A stretch of 64,000 bases of DNA from Agroathelia rolfsii (taxonomy: Eukaryota; Basidiomycota; Agaricomycetes; Amylocorticiales; Amylocorticiaceae), in assembly GCA_018343915.1 (NCBI GenBank), contig JABRWF010000008.1, positions 3,534,001 to 3,598,000 of the forward strand, written 5' to 3'. Under the pieces are notes generated by a model. The model saw only the letters and a program-made list of their open reading frames with translations. It searched no databases and was not told the DNA's origin. The number at the start of each line of letters is the position of its first letter. Positions within the stretch are counted from its first letter, which is position 1. Below are positions 47,010 through 56,587 of the stretch, one piece after another. A program made the position numbers and the translations under genes.

Positions 47010-48521
47010 ATGTCCCCTTCTCAAAAGCTGGCCGCTAAAAAAGCTTCAACCTCATCCGTTGGTGCACCTTCCCAAAAATTGCAGAATAGTAGAAAAGGGA
47101 AACGTGCATGGCGCAAAAATATTGACATCGATGATGTCGAGGAGGGCCTTGAAGATCGCAGACAGGAGGAACGTATTGTGGGCAGCGCCCTTCGGGATCG
47201 TCCAGATGACGATCTCTTCTCACTGGATGCTGGGGGCGATACAAAAATTCGCAGTGCTATTGCTCAGAAGTATGGTCGTCGTCCTCTCCTCACAGCTTCA
47301 AAAATTCTCGCTCAGCGGTCTGCCGTGCCTGCCGTCTTCTCGAGAACAGCTTCTGTCGAATCGCCTCACGAAAAACGCAAGAGGCAGCTGGCAGCACTAG
47401 GAAATACAACCAGGGCAGAACGAATGCGAATGCTTAAGACCAGCAGACGGCCCGTTAAGGGCCCCCTCAATTCATACATCGATCCTTCAGATCCCGATGC
47501 TGAAAGCTCCCGAATTGACCTCAGTGAAACTATTAGGACTAGTGGTCAATACGATCCATGGGAAGGGAGACAGGCGATGAAAAGCAAGGTGCATACACTT
47601 TCCTCTAGCTCATGCATCTCTATTAAATTTTTTACATGGTCTCCTCCTTAAGATTGCCAAGAAGCCCGCGACTTTGACACCAGCCGTTGTGGCCCCCCAC
47701 TTGGGAACATCATACAACCCTCCAGACGCGGCGCACCAAGAATTGATCCTAAAAGCGCACGCTGTGGCGGAGAAGAAGGCAGCAGAAGAATTGAAGCTAA
47801 GCGAAGTGAAAGAGAAAATAGCCCTTGCTGAGAGAGAAAGGAGTGGTATTGAAGGAATGATCCTCGATATCCCTTCAGATGGACATGATGAGGATGCAGA
47901 ATCAGTTCAAGAAGAAATGGAAACCATTGTTAGGAAGACACCGGCAAGGAAAACAAAAAGGGATAAGAAGAAGGCCCAAAGGATTAAAGAAGAGGTATAA
48001 TGATATATATCCTGGCTTCCCTCGTGTCTTACGATGTCTTTAGAAACGTGCGGCCGCCATCAAAGCGGCCAGGAGACATCTTCTTTCATCTATCAATCCA
48101 GTCACACTCAAGTCCCTCCACAAAGTACCTCCTAAAGGCTCAACTCCGAGCCAGGATCTTAAAATTGCTGCTGATCTAGCTGGCATAAAAATAGGTAAAC
48201 ATCGAATACCTGAAACGGCAATCGATGTTCAGCTGGGAGAGGAGCTCAGTGAGAGCTTACGACAATTAAAAGTAAATGTTCAACATCATGTCACGCAACT
48301 TGTACTAATATAACTTTGTCAGCCCGAAGGGAATCTCTTCAAGGATCGCTTCGTGTCTATGCAGCAACGCGGCGTTCTTGAGCCTCGCGTGCCAGTGCTG
48401 TTAGTCCAACCCTAGTATTTTATTTATCACCGCCAGTGCTGATCAATTTGATTTTAGACCTAAGAAGCGCCGACACAAGATCGTTGAGTATGAAAAGCAT
48501 GCTTGGAAGAAGTTTGAATAG
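47010..48521 (+). CDS. NOP53: Ribosome biogenesis protein NOP53
   Basis: Nucleolar 60S assembly factor; the yeast protein recruits the exosome helicase Mtr4 to pre-60S particles. It starts MSPSQKLAAKKASTSS, followed by KGKRAWRKNIDIDDVEEGL (the conserved RKNID block), DDDLFSLDAGGD, then YDPWEGRQAMKSK across an intron to KKPATLTPAV. The second half has VVAPHLGTSYNPPDAAHQEL, a long Lys/Glu helical region, and the exon LRQLKPEGNLFKDRFVSMQ. It ends KKRRHKIVEYEKHAWKKFE. The start codon lies 321 bp after the CSN1 stop. A possible AIM-like sequence for Mtr4 binding could not be pinned down by eye. Confidence 0.92.
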
Positions 48522-48662
48522 ATTTCAAATTTTTTGTACCAGTAAATTACATGCGATTGTAACGCTCCTTGTACCTTGCTCAAGAAATACAATCTTGCGG
48601 AAATATAATGTAATTCATTCGATTTTGGGAAAGGTGAAAAAAAAATACAAGCTATGGTAAAA
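48522..48662. other. Short spacer between NOP53 and tRNA-Ala
   Basis: AT-rich spacer; an A-run at 48638-48646 (plus strand) gives a T-run on the minus strand shortly downstream of the tRNA, a likely RNA polymerase III terminator. Confidence 0.5.
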
Positions 48663-48744
48663 TGGACACTAGGGGAATTGAACCCCCGACTTCATGCACA
48701 CATCGTAATGCGAAGCAAGCACTCTACCACTGAGTTAAGTGCCC
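48663..48744 (-). tRNA. tRNA-Ala (anticodon CGC) with short intron
   Basis: The acceptor stem GGGCACT pairs with AGTGTCC and contains the G3-U70 wobble that identifies alanine tRNAs. The discriminator is A. The A box is TAACTCAGTGG and the B box GGTTCAATTCC. The anticodon loop starts TTCGCA. The 82-nt gene leaves a 10-nt intron (TTACGATGTG) after position 37. The anticodon stem has one T-T mismatch (second pair). Confidence 0.9.
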
Positions 48745-49350
48745 ATATAAGCGGATTTTTTAAGAAGTAGTATCATGGTTTTATCACAAAACCCTTCTCC
48801 ATGCAAAAAATATCTTATACAGGGTAAAGTAGCGGGTGTCATCACGGTTGCACTTCAAAAATGACTGCCAGTAGGACATTGACCATTAACAGAATTTACA
48901 TGACTGAGATCAAACTATGCTCACTGTCGTACATCAGGGAAACGACTGTAATACATTCAAGTTGCACGTGCATCGTCATTCACAAATGACCACATTGTGA
49001 GAGGTCTGTTGCCGTATATGAAATTGCTTTATCTTCTTACAGTATATATGGCTACCTGCTATAATCCTTCCACTGAGAACACGTCTATTGTTGACTTTAG
49101 GTACTGAATAATGCGGGTGGAATCATGTTGGGATGAAGCGTCATAACCGAGGGCGACATGCAGGAGGTCGGATTGTGATTGTGCAAGTGAAACATACATA
49201 GTCATGAAGTATGAGGAGGAATGAGAGCGAAGAACGCATGGCCCGACATATGGTAAAAATGGGATGACGTGCAGTACGCATACGTCAATGAATGGAAAGC
49301 GAGGCATGCAGACAACAAAAACATATACGATACAGGGGGAAACCAAGTTT
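48745..49350. other. Intergenic, no gene seen
   Basis: Lies 5' of tRNA-Ala and 3' of eL31. It contains a CACGTG at 48965-48970 without the RTCACGTG context. Open frames overlap the eL31 3' side in other phases. Confidence 0.4.
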
Positions 49351-49972
49351 TCACTCTGCGTCGACGACGACTGTTTGCAGACCCTGTCAACACAATTATT
49401 TAGTGAGTGTGAGATGATTGATGAGAGGGATAAAAACCTTGAAGGACGCGACGGGCACAAAGCTAGCATATGTGTACAGCTTTTCTTTGGCGTTTTCTTC
49501 ATCATTGCGCTTTCCTGCATGAGAATTTATATTACTGATTAACATATTATTCGACGACCGGAATTGATGCTACTAACGCTCGAGCTTGACGCGAATTCTG
49601 TGAGGAACGGTTTTGACACCTTGCGACCAGAGTTGTTGATTGAGCTTGGGGTCAATACGAACGTCTGAAGTGCCCATTTGCTTTTGAGCAAACGCTACGA
49701 CAGATTTGACAGCCCATGGGGCGCGCTTCTTGAATGACCGGCCATGCACATACTTGTGCAGATGGATCGTATATTCACGGGTGACAACATCCTGAAGGGC
49801 TGAGCGTGTCTTACCACCGGACTAGAGATCAAGAGAGAAAAAATCTGGATGAGAAAGCGATAAACTAGGCATGGCTGCATCTGATGAAGGATACCTTTTT
49901 GTTAGTGGGGGCCTGTAAATCGAGTGTAAGTAAGCTGCTTAAACAGCGGGGTCATGGTCATATGCGCACCAT
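49351..49972 (-). CDS. RPL31: Cytosolic 60S ribosomal protein eL31
   Basis: Large-subunit protein near the exit tunnel. The first coding exon is the bare ATG (49970-49972), then a 57-nt intron, then an 18-nt exon (49895-49912) encoding APTNKK, another intron, and exon 3 from 49821 ([20 protein letters not shown]). It continues [34 protein letters not shown] and [10 protein letters not shown], spliced to [17 protein letters not shown]. The last exon ([10 protein letters not shown]) ends at 49351. About 124 residues, normal for the family. A RTCACGTG lies 133 bp upstream. Confidence 0.95.
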
Positions 49973-50502
49973 GGCGATTCTTGCGGGGCGGGGGCTGTCT
50001 CGATATCGTCGGCGACGGCGACGGCGCAGAGAGCGCCTTGCCAGCGATCAGAATAAGGTTAAAGCGGAGATACAAGTCTGTGGCCAAGTGTGGCAGGAGT
50101 TATCCACGTGACTGATACCGAAAACAGTAACTCGTTTGAGGAGTAAGAGCGGTCGACTAGTGACTAAATTGGTTCCAACAAGAACACCCAGAAGCTGATG
50201 CATGATGCATAATGCTGAATTCCCTGAATCATCACATGAATCACATGTATGTGTCTATCAACCGAACCTATGAAAGGGAGCTAACAGATAGAGAACAATG
50301 AACGAAGGCCAGGCCCCAGCATACCTGGCCCCTGCTCTTCTCTCATCTACTCCGAACGGTATAAATACTGGGCCATCCCGTAGCACTAATCTCCAGTGTT
50401 GTCGCCCAACTCTTATTCTTCGCCTTCGCCTTCTCCTTCTTTCTTTCCTTTAGAGCCTCTCACTTGTCTGTCGTTGACTTCGCACAGTTATATATATTCG
50501 CA
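49973..50502. other. Shared 5' region of eL31 and the CFEM gene
   Basis: About 530 bp between divergent starts. Besides RTCACGTG it has a TATA-like tatatatattc at 50490-50500, very close to the CFEM start, and a pyrimidine-rich leader at about 50410-50470. Confidence 0.4.
50105..50110 (-). promoter_or_regulatory. RTCACGTG element upstream of eL31
   Basis: The gene strand reads AGTCACGTGG, 133-138 bp before the ATG. Confidence 0.4.
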
Positions 50503-51165
50503 ATGCGTTTCTGCCTCATCCTTGCTGCTCTTTCTACTGCAACGACCGTTGCGGCCGCTACTGCCCACCGGCTACTGCCTCGTCAAATTCCCTGTATGTC
50601 CCACAGCACTGTTTTGATCATGAAGCTGCCATTCACCAGGTTTGTCGCCCAGCCTGTGCTACGAACTGCCTTCTCGGCAGTAATGTCAACTACTTCGGCT
50701 GTTCGTCGACAGATGACAACTGCCTGTGTCACAGCTCTCAGTTTATCAACACTTCCACCTCCTGTATCCAATCCTCCTGCTCCGGCAATGACCTTGCGAC
50801 GGCGGAACAATTTGCCCAGTCCCTATGTGCAGCTGTGGTATGTTTCTTCCCGAACCTCCAGTTGTCAAATCTCCTGTCCTCATTGCCATGTACATAATCT
50901 CAGGGCGTTACCTTGACATCCTTGACAGCTTCTGCAACTGCGTCAGGCTCTTCGGCTTCGTCTACTGGGGCATCAGCGTCAACAACTAGTGCTAGCACCG
51001 CATCTGCAACGTCTTCTTCCCCAACGTGAGTGTTGCTTTGCATATTTCCACATCTTGATATCTAACAACCACGGTAGTTCAAAAAGTGGTGCTTCTAGCA
51101 ACCATGCAGACGTAGCTGTTGGTGTGGTCGCTGTCGCCTTAGGAGCAGCGGTTGTCATGCTTTAA
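50503..51165 (+). CDS. CFEM-domain GPI-anchored cell-surface protein
   Basis: Secreted protein with a signal peptide (MRFCLILAALSTATTVAAA). A 59-nt intron (50594-50652) joins LPRQIP to SCATNC; removing it yields the eight-cysteine CFEM pattern, with CLLGSNVNYFGC, CLC and a final SLC. Reading through that intron gives a false frame. A Ser/Thr/Ala-rich stalk follows, then a hydrophobic GPI-addition tail (VGVVAVALGAAVVML) with a likely omega site in SGASSN. CFEM proteins act in haem or iron uptake and in cell-wall adhesion. Here no Asp sits at the usual haem-axial place that I can assign with certainty (SSTDDNCLC is nearest). Strong family call, role open. Confidence 0.9.
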
Positions 51166-51581
51166 GTCCTTTGAGCTCAACTTTGCTCGGACTTGATTTT
51201 ATCCTTTCTATCATGTCTCTTTTGTTCTTCTAGTCACGTACTTTGTATAACTATACCCTCGTTTATTGTCGAAATTATTCGATGTACTGCACAGTCTGTC
51301 GCTATCTATCAGGCTTTTGTAATGCAATGTTTTCGAATTTATGTTCGTCTCCAAGTTCGTAAGAACGGATGTCTTACGTGATTGGACATAACTAAAATGG
51401 CTTATGGAAATATTCCTTCTGAGTCTGAGCAATGAGATGAATGGTATGGCTTATCAAATACAGTAATTGGACAGGACAAATGAAAGAGGTATTCATACAT
51501 ACTGATAACTAGTCGCTTGCCTATAGAATCAATGGTGCTAAATGAAAACTACATGTTACTTCAATGCAACGCCCGCGCCGC
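51166..51581. other. Convergent 3' region
   Basis: AT-rich spacer between CFEM and the tetraspan gene stop codons. No gene. Confidence 0.4.
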
Positions 51582-52886
51582 TCAAAAGTGGTTACGACCA
51601 TCATTCCTCTCAGGAGACTCTTCAAAGTCGGCGAAAGGGTCGTCTTTCTTGTCAGCCCGGAACTTGGCAGGATCAAAGGCCTCGTCTTTTCCGGTGTATC
51701 CATAAGCAGGGGGTTTGCCGTGTTCCGGAGGAGGACCTTCGGGAGGTGCATACTGTGGTACCGCCTCCCCGATCGGTGGTACATAGGCTGGGTTGTACGG
51801 GTTATAAGGTTCATAGTGCTCAGGATGGATGTCAAGGTTGGCCGGGACACGGGACGAGTTGACAGGAGACGTTGGGTCAACGATTTGCCGATAAAACCCA
51901 AATGCAACAGTGGCAAAAACGAAACCAAGGACTGCGGCACCGAGACATCAGAATCTGCCAATATGAGTAAGGGACTCGTAGGGCGTACATATTTCAATCA
52001 GAAGTGCTACAATGTCGGCCCACGAATCATGAGAGTACGCGTTATCACACCAAGTCTGAGCTTGGTCTGGCGTCAAGGTCTCGGAGATTGTAGGTCCGAA
52101 AAGGCCATAACTCTGAGGAGGTGAGCTCATGCTTAGCCATGACTTACATCAAATGAAAGTTGTTTTTAAACGTACGAATGTCACTCTGTCACCTGTCGTT
52201 GCAGTTTTGCATACATTCAGGATATCAGACTGATAAGGACAGTAATTAGTCATCGAAAATGTAAAAAAAAATGATTGCAGCCAACCTTGAAGACGAAGTG
52301 TACAACAACATTGATCAAGCTGCTTCCGACAACTAACAAGGCGCCGAGCACACTCAGAAAGGCGTAAGCGCGTACAAGGGGCGTCCTTTGGGATAAAGCC
52401 GAAAAAAGACCAAAGAGCTCGATGACGCATGCAACAATATATAGAATCCCAAGAACCAAAGACAATATGCTTAATTCCTCGTAGCCACCTGTCGGAGTCA
52501 GATAGAGACAGTATGTGCTGAGCAAAAAACATACTTGTTTTATAAATTGATATGGACTTGAACCAGCTGATCTACAAACAAAGTAATCAGATTGGAAATA
52601 GCCAATAAGTTGAAAATGAGCTTACAGCCCATAGCAGCGTCCAAAGAGTAGCCAGGAGAGTAGCTAAAGAGAAATGGTTGAGAATTTATGGTGTGGGAAG
52701 TTAAGGTGTGATAAATACTCATGATGACAACAGGTCTAAGGCTCCGCCTATAAACACGATTGACGTAGGTATAAGGTCTGGGAGCACCTGCCAGTGAGAA
52801 ATCATGAGAATCGAAGCCACAGCTACAACCGGAAGGACGAGAAGACCTTGAGGGGGAGGTGGCCGACTATATGAAGGATAATTCAT
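51582..52886 (-). CDS. Tetraspan-like membrane protein with Pro/Tyr-rich tail
   Basis: It starts MNYPSYSRPPPPQGLLVL with a first helix (VVAVASILMISHW). After introns come TLLATLWTLLWA, then ISWFKSISIYKT. A long exon carries two helices (LSILSLVLGILYIVACVIEL and VLGALLVVGSSLINVVVHFV). A luminal or extracellular loop follows, with Cys in NVCKTATTGD and TWCDNAYSHDSW, then a fourth helix (LGFVFATVAFGFY). The cytosolic tail is rich in Pro and Tyr (YEPYNPYNPAYVPP, GKPPAYGYTGKDEAF), ending NDGRNHF at 51582. The tail is in a different frame from the longest ORF here, so that ORF is a shadow. I do not recognise the exact family; the exon borders between 52000 and 52250 are uncertain. Confidence 0.65.
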
Positions 52887-53801
52887 GGCTAATGGTAATG
52901 CTTGAGATACGCGCAGTAGAAAGGCTTGCTGTTGCGATGCCTGCAGGTGTACTAATAGGGGGCAAGTAAGGCGGTGCCACAGTTGCCACCAAATTCCACC
53001 AAAGGAATAGCCTGTCTTAGTCAGCGCCTTCTGTGGCTAAGATAGTAAATAAATATTTATGGATATATGTATTATTATAAGGTAGAGTAGGCTAGAGCTA
53101 CTGTAGGTAGTGATAGGTATAGGTGTGTACCTTGTTATCATCGTCTCCAACGGGTGCTAACCATATTCTTAGTTGTCTGCAAGACCCAGTCTACCGGTGC
53201 CAGCTCAAACGCTTCTACGACCTTATCTCAGAGTAAATCTGATGTCCGCAGTGCTAGCTAAAAGCGATGGTATCAAGACGACCTTTACCCGCGATAAGAC
53301 CTATGGTGCTTGTATTGTACTTAAAGTTCGAGCTTATGTCAATACGCCTATATAATGTCATCTCCTTTGCAGAAAAATCAGCCTCAAGTTTGGTTGTGGT
53401 TGTTTTGAACAGGCTACTCAGTCACTTTACCCCACCATATAAGGCTACATTAAGCCTGTCGAATTAGCCACCTTTTAGGCCTCAGTTGCATAGGGGCCTC
53501 TGGAGGCTAGCCTGAGAATCTCAAGCCCGTTTTCGCAAACACGCATGAAACCTCGCGCTGTCGCACTTGTAGTGTAGTCTGAGCTTGGTCTCAGTCTGAA
53601 ATATGGCGGTTCCGAGTCGGTCCGGTTTGTTTGTGTGTGTTGTCGGTTTCGTACGTGTTCGCGAAAAGGGCTTGAGCTTGAGGAATTTAGCCTATAGAGG
53701 AGCCGCTTTCATAGGGAGCCGCGTGGGACTTACCCACCACTTCGACCACCTGCCTCCAGGTTCTACATCTGACCTATTGTTATAGTTCAATCAAATAAAA
53801 A
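52887..53801. other. Sparse region with possible transposon debris
   Basis: TA-rich 52990-53150 with TAGGTA-type low complexity. The minus strand has a 58-codon open frame (about 53257-53437; parts read KTTTTKLEADFSAKEM and LYRRIDISSNFKYN) with coding-like composition but no start or family. A MITE-like inverted repeat follows at 53487-53712. Confidence 0.35.
53487..53712. repeat. MITE-like element with imperfect terminal inverted repeats
   Basis: The inner arms are 53520-53543 (plus strand, starting CTCAAGCCCGTTTTCGC) and 53654-53676 (reverse complement CTCAAGCCCTTTTCGC). They match at about 22 of 24 positions with one gap. Outward, weaker similarity continues (GGCCTCTGGAGGCTA against GGCTCCTCTATAGGCTA), extending the element to about 225 bp. 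The middle has no ORF of note. No clear target-site duplication could be fixed. Confidence 0.45.
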
Positions 53802-54227
53802 ATGGATTCACATGTTTCTTATCATGACCGAGATGCATCTCAAACACCTGATATACCATCCTTTACAATGCTGCGAAGCTCATGTCCTATGAGTATTGTG
53901 TATAATGAAAGCACTGACAATGGCAGCGAGCGTTAGACATACGAACAAGTATCTACTGTCCTCCAAACCCTTCATCAAGTACAGTTATCCATCTTCGACT
54001 TCCTGCACAATCTGCTCGGTGGCACCCCGGCTGCAGATTGTATATTCAACGATGAAGATTTCTCGACGCGAAGAGAACTCCTTACCGATTATCGTCTCCC
54101 TAAGGAACGCTATCTCAGTGCCTGCAATCACAACGGTTCAGCAGTGTCTTGGCTACGTCGATTTGCTACTACATATATAAAAACGAGCATGGATTGTATA
54201 CGCACATATGATATCGCCAGCAAATAG
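53802..54227 (+). CDS. Orphan ORF of 141 codons interrupted by one in-frame TAG
   Basis: It opens MDSHVSYHDRDASQTPDIPS and stays in one frame to a TAG at 54225, except for a TAG at 53934-53936. The downstream part (YEQVSTVLQTLHQVQLSIF, LHNLLGGTPAADCIFNDEDF, LTDYRLPKERYLSACNHN) looks clearly coding. Either the TAG is a nonsense mutation, or it is the acceptor of a 39-nt, frame-neutral intron (GTGTAT donor, CACTGAC branch, TTAG). An intron of that size is just credible, since GPI11 nearby has a 40-nt one. The style resembles the N-terminal part of repeated, transposon-linked Agaricomycete ORFs, but I cannot name the family. Confidence 0.4.
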
Positions 54228-54529
54228 ATGTATTCTACATAATCAAAGAATAATACTGCCCCCTCTGACCGTCAAATCGCAACCACCAGATCAGTGAGGG
54301 TTAAAGTGATTGCTATTGTGGCACATGTTCGATATGTTGCCTAATGTCAGAACTTGTCATATCACCCTGTCACATAGAGTGTGGGTGAACTTATTAGTAG
54401 TGTTCAAACATCCCGCTTCAGAGGTTACTTCAAATACTGCTTCAGCTGTATGAAGCAGGGCCTGAATCCGGTGCGCCAAGTTTGAACAACCTGCTTCACT
54501 GAACTGCATTTTACTGCCAGTGATCACAT

Positions 54530-55100
54530 ACAATGTGCTTGCATTAATAATAATAATAATAAATAAAATAAAATAAAAACTAGTCTCTGACTATCTATCT
54601 TATTGGAGATGGAAGAATCGACAAATTGAATTTCTGCCGCAGGCAAAATCTTGCTGTCTTTTGAATTGGTCATGGCATTGCAAATAACTTCACGATTGCG
54701 CCGGCCAGCACATGATGCACAAATCAACGTGATATCCACTTGCGAAGAACAAAGATTATCAATCCTTAAGACATGTTAAAAGGACTTCCATTTGAATTTG
54801 ACTTTGTTCCGGAGATACATCATCAAAGCAGGATAGTCGCAGATGCGACAAGCCAATGTGTGGGAATACAGAGGCTAATATCAAAATAGAGAAACGTCTA
54901 TAGATTAAAAAAGAGGCAGAAATGGAGTGACAGACAACAGAATATAGCGTCAAGAGAGTACCAGTGCACATACCAGTGGAAGCGCGGCTGGGTATTTTGC
55001 AACTCCGATAGATACTAAGCAGTTGTGACATTATCAGAGTGACATGTGACACTCACATCAGCCTCCAACGCTGTCGGCGGCAACGAACCCAAGGTGCGTT
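54530..55100 (-). pseudogene. Possible decayed LRR-type gene
   Basis: Pieces read like the end of an F-box/LRR protein: LGSLPPTALEAD, YLSELQNTQPRFHW, GLSHLRLSCFDDVSPEQSQ, MEVLLTCLKD, then VDITLICASCAGRRNREVIC and KILPAAEIQFVDSS. GTGAGT and GTATGT donors and TTAG acceptors are present, but I could not chain all the pieces in phase. It may be a broken gene or a real gene whose model I failed to solve. Confidence 0.3.
54543..54578. repeat. AT-rich microsatellite (TAA)n and (AAATA)n
   Basis: Simple tandem AT repeat running into AAATAAAATA units. Confidence 0.85.
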
Positions 55101-55388
55101 TCAATATCTATCGTTATTGTATCATAACTCTGAACGTTTGCTCGCAGATAACATTCATTGACCTCTCGTGAGTTCGCACAACATCTCTTGCCAGGCGGGT
55201 AAGCAGTCTAGCGAACACCAACACGCTGATCCAATATCCACCAATATCATGCGATGTGATTGGTCTGGTACCACGTTGAGAGGATGGTAGAGATACAAGA
55301 TGGATGAAGCTGGACTGCTTGCCCATTTTGTTTGGATCCAATTTTCAAGCTTTCTCATGATGAGCTATCGATCTCTTCAGATACCGCA

Positions 55389-55840
55389 ATGGCCCAACGT
55401 GTTACACTCCGTAAACGACAGCCCTACAACACTACGTCGAATCGCCGCCGTGTTGTAAAGACGCCAGGAGGAAAGCTTGTCTATCACCATCTTAAGAAGC
55501 TCCCATCGGCTCCTAAATGCGGTGACTGCGGTGTCGGACTCCCAGGGGTCGGTCTCGTCCTTTGAAACTACTCTCCAGGCATAGCTATTTACATATTATA
55601 CTTAGGTCCCCGCCCTCCGCCCACGTCAATATGCCACTATCTCGAAACGTCAAAAGACTGTTAGTCGGGCTTATGGTGGATCACGGTGTGGCGACTGTGT
55701 AAAGTCGCGGTGTGTCCCGATTTCTTGCTGGTTGATTTTCTTTTTCTCATATTCCATGCAGGATCCTCCGTGCCTTCTTGGTTGAGGAGGCTAAGATTGT
55801 AAAACGAGTTATCAAGTCACAACAGAAGGGGGGCAAGTAG
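55389..55840 (+). CDS. RPL34: Cytosolic 60S ribosomal protein eL34
   Basis: Three exons give 113 residues, the normal length. It starts MAQRVTLRKRQPYNTTSN and continues VVKTPGGKLVYHHLKK with a zinc-ribbon CGDCGVGLPG. The first intron (GTCGGT to ACTTAG) leads to VPALRPRQYATISKRQKTVS, then GGSRCGDCVKSR, and the second intron to ILRAFLVEEAKIVKRV, ending KGGK. The four cysteines of the two CxxC pairs are intact. An upstream in-frame ATG (55332) is separated by sequence that looks like a 5'-UTR intron end (CTTCAG). There is no RTCACGTG nearby, unlike eL31. Confidence 0.96.
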
Positions 55841-56587
55841 ACCGTACCGCTAATCCATACTTTTTCCGATCTTGCCTTCTACCACATTCTGGACTGATTT
55901 TTTGCACCGGGCGCTCTCCCTGCAGCCCTTCGTTGCCATGCCGCACTTATGCACGATATGTACCTATGGCTAACAAAATTCATCGCCCGTGTATGACACT
56001 TGACGAGGCAGTACTGGATCTTCAGAAGCTATGTGTGATTTTTCTTATGTCAGAACAGTTGCTAGGCTCGAAGAATGTCCCAACTTGTAATTGACGGTCC
56101 AGGTTGGTATTGCGTCAAATGTCGAGTGATTTTTCGGTTCAGTCTACCTCGTATCATATGGCCTATGACCCTAATGGGATAGAAACACATGGTTACACGG
56201 GTTTGCCCTCATACGTGGGTGTATAGCACGGTCCCAAGACATCAAGTGCTGATATTGGTATCCCTAAATTTCTCCGGACAAACGTGCTATTTCCTTGAAA
56301 AGTATTTTTTTAGAATGATTGTCAAATATAAGTTGGTTTTATGGGAACACAAGCCTTATATGCAAGAAGGTATCAATTTTAGAATAGGTCTGAACTGTTT
56401 TTGATACATTAATACACGATTGCATCGCGGAAGCATATTGGCATTTACAAGTTAGTCTGGTGACACTACCAAGTCGTACTTGAGTTATAATATAGGTAGA
56501 CTCTCTCAACCCATTCGACACATCTTAAGGTCTCAAGCCCGTAGCATCTCTCTGGCAGAACCCTAACGTACATCACTCGGTGCTTCC
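55841..56587. other. Intergenic, no gene seen
   Basis: 3' region of eL34 and promoter of GPI11. Short open frames show no family likeness. Confidence 0.4.

Noticed and set aside
51521..51997. 158-codon minus-strand ORF
   Set aside because: Wrong frame; the neighbouring frame carries the Pro/Tyr-rich tail of the tetraspan protein joined to a membrane helix.
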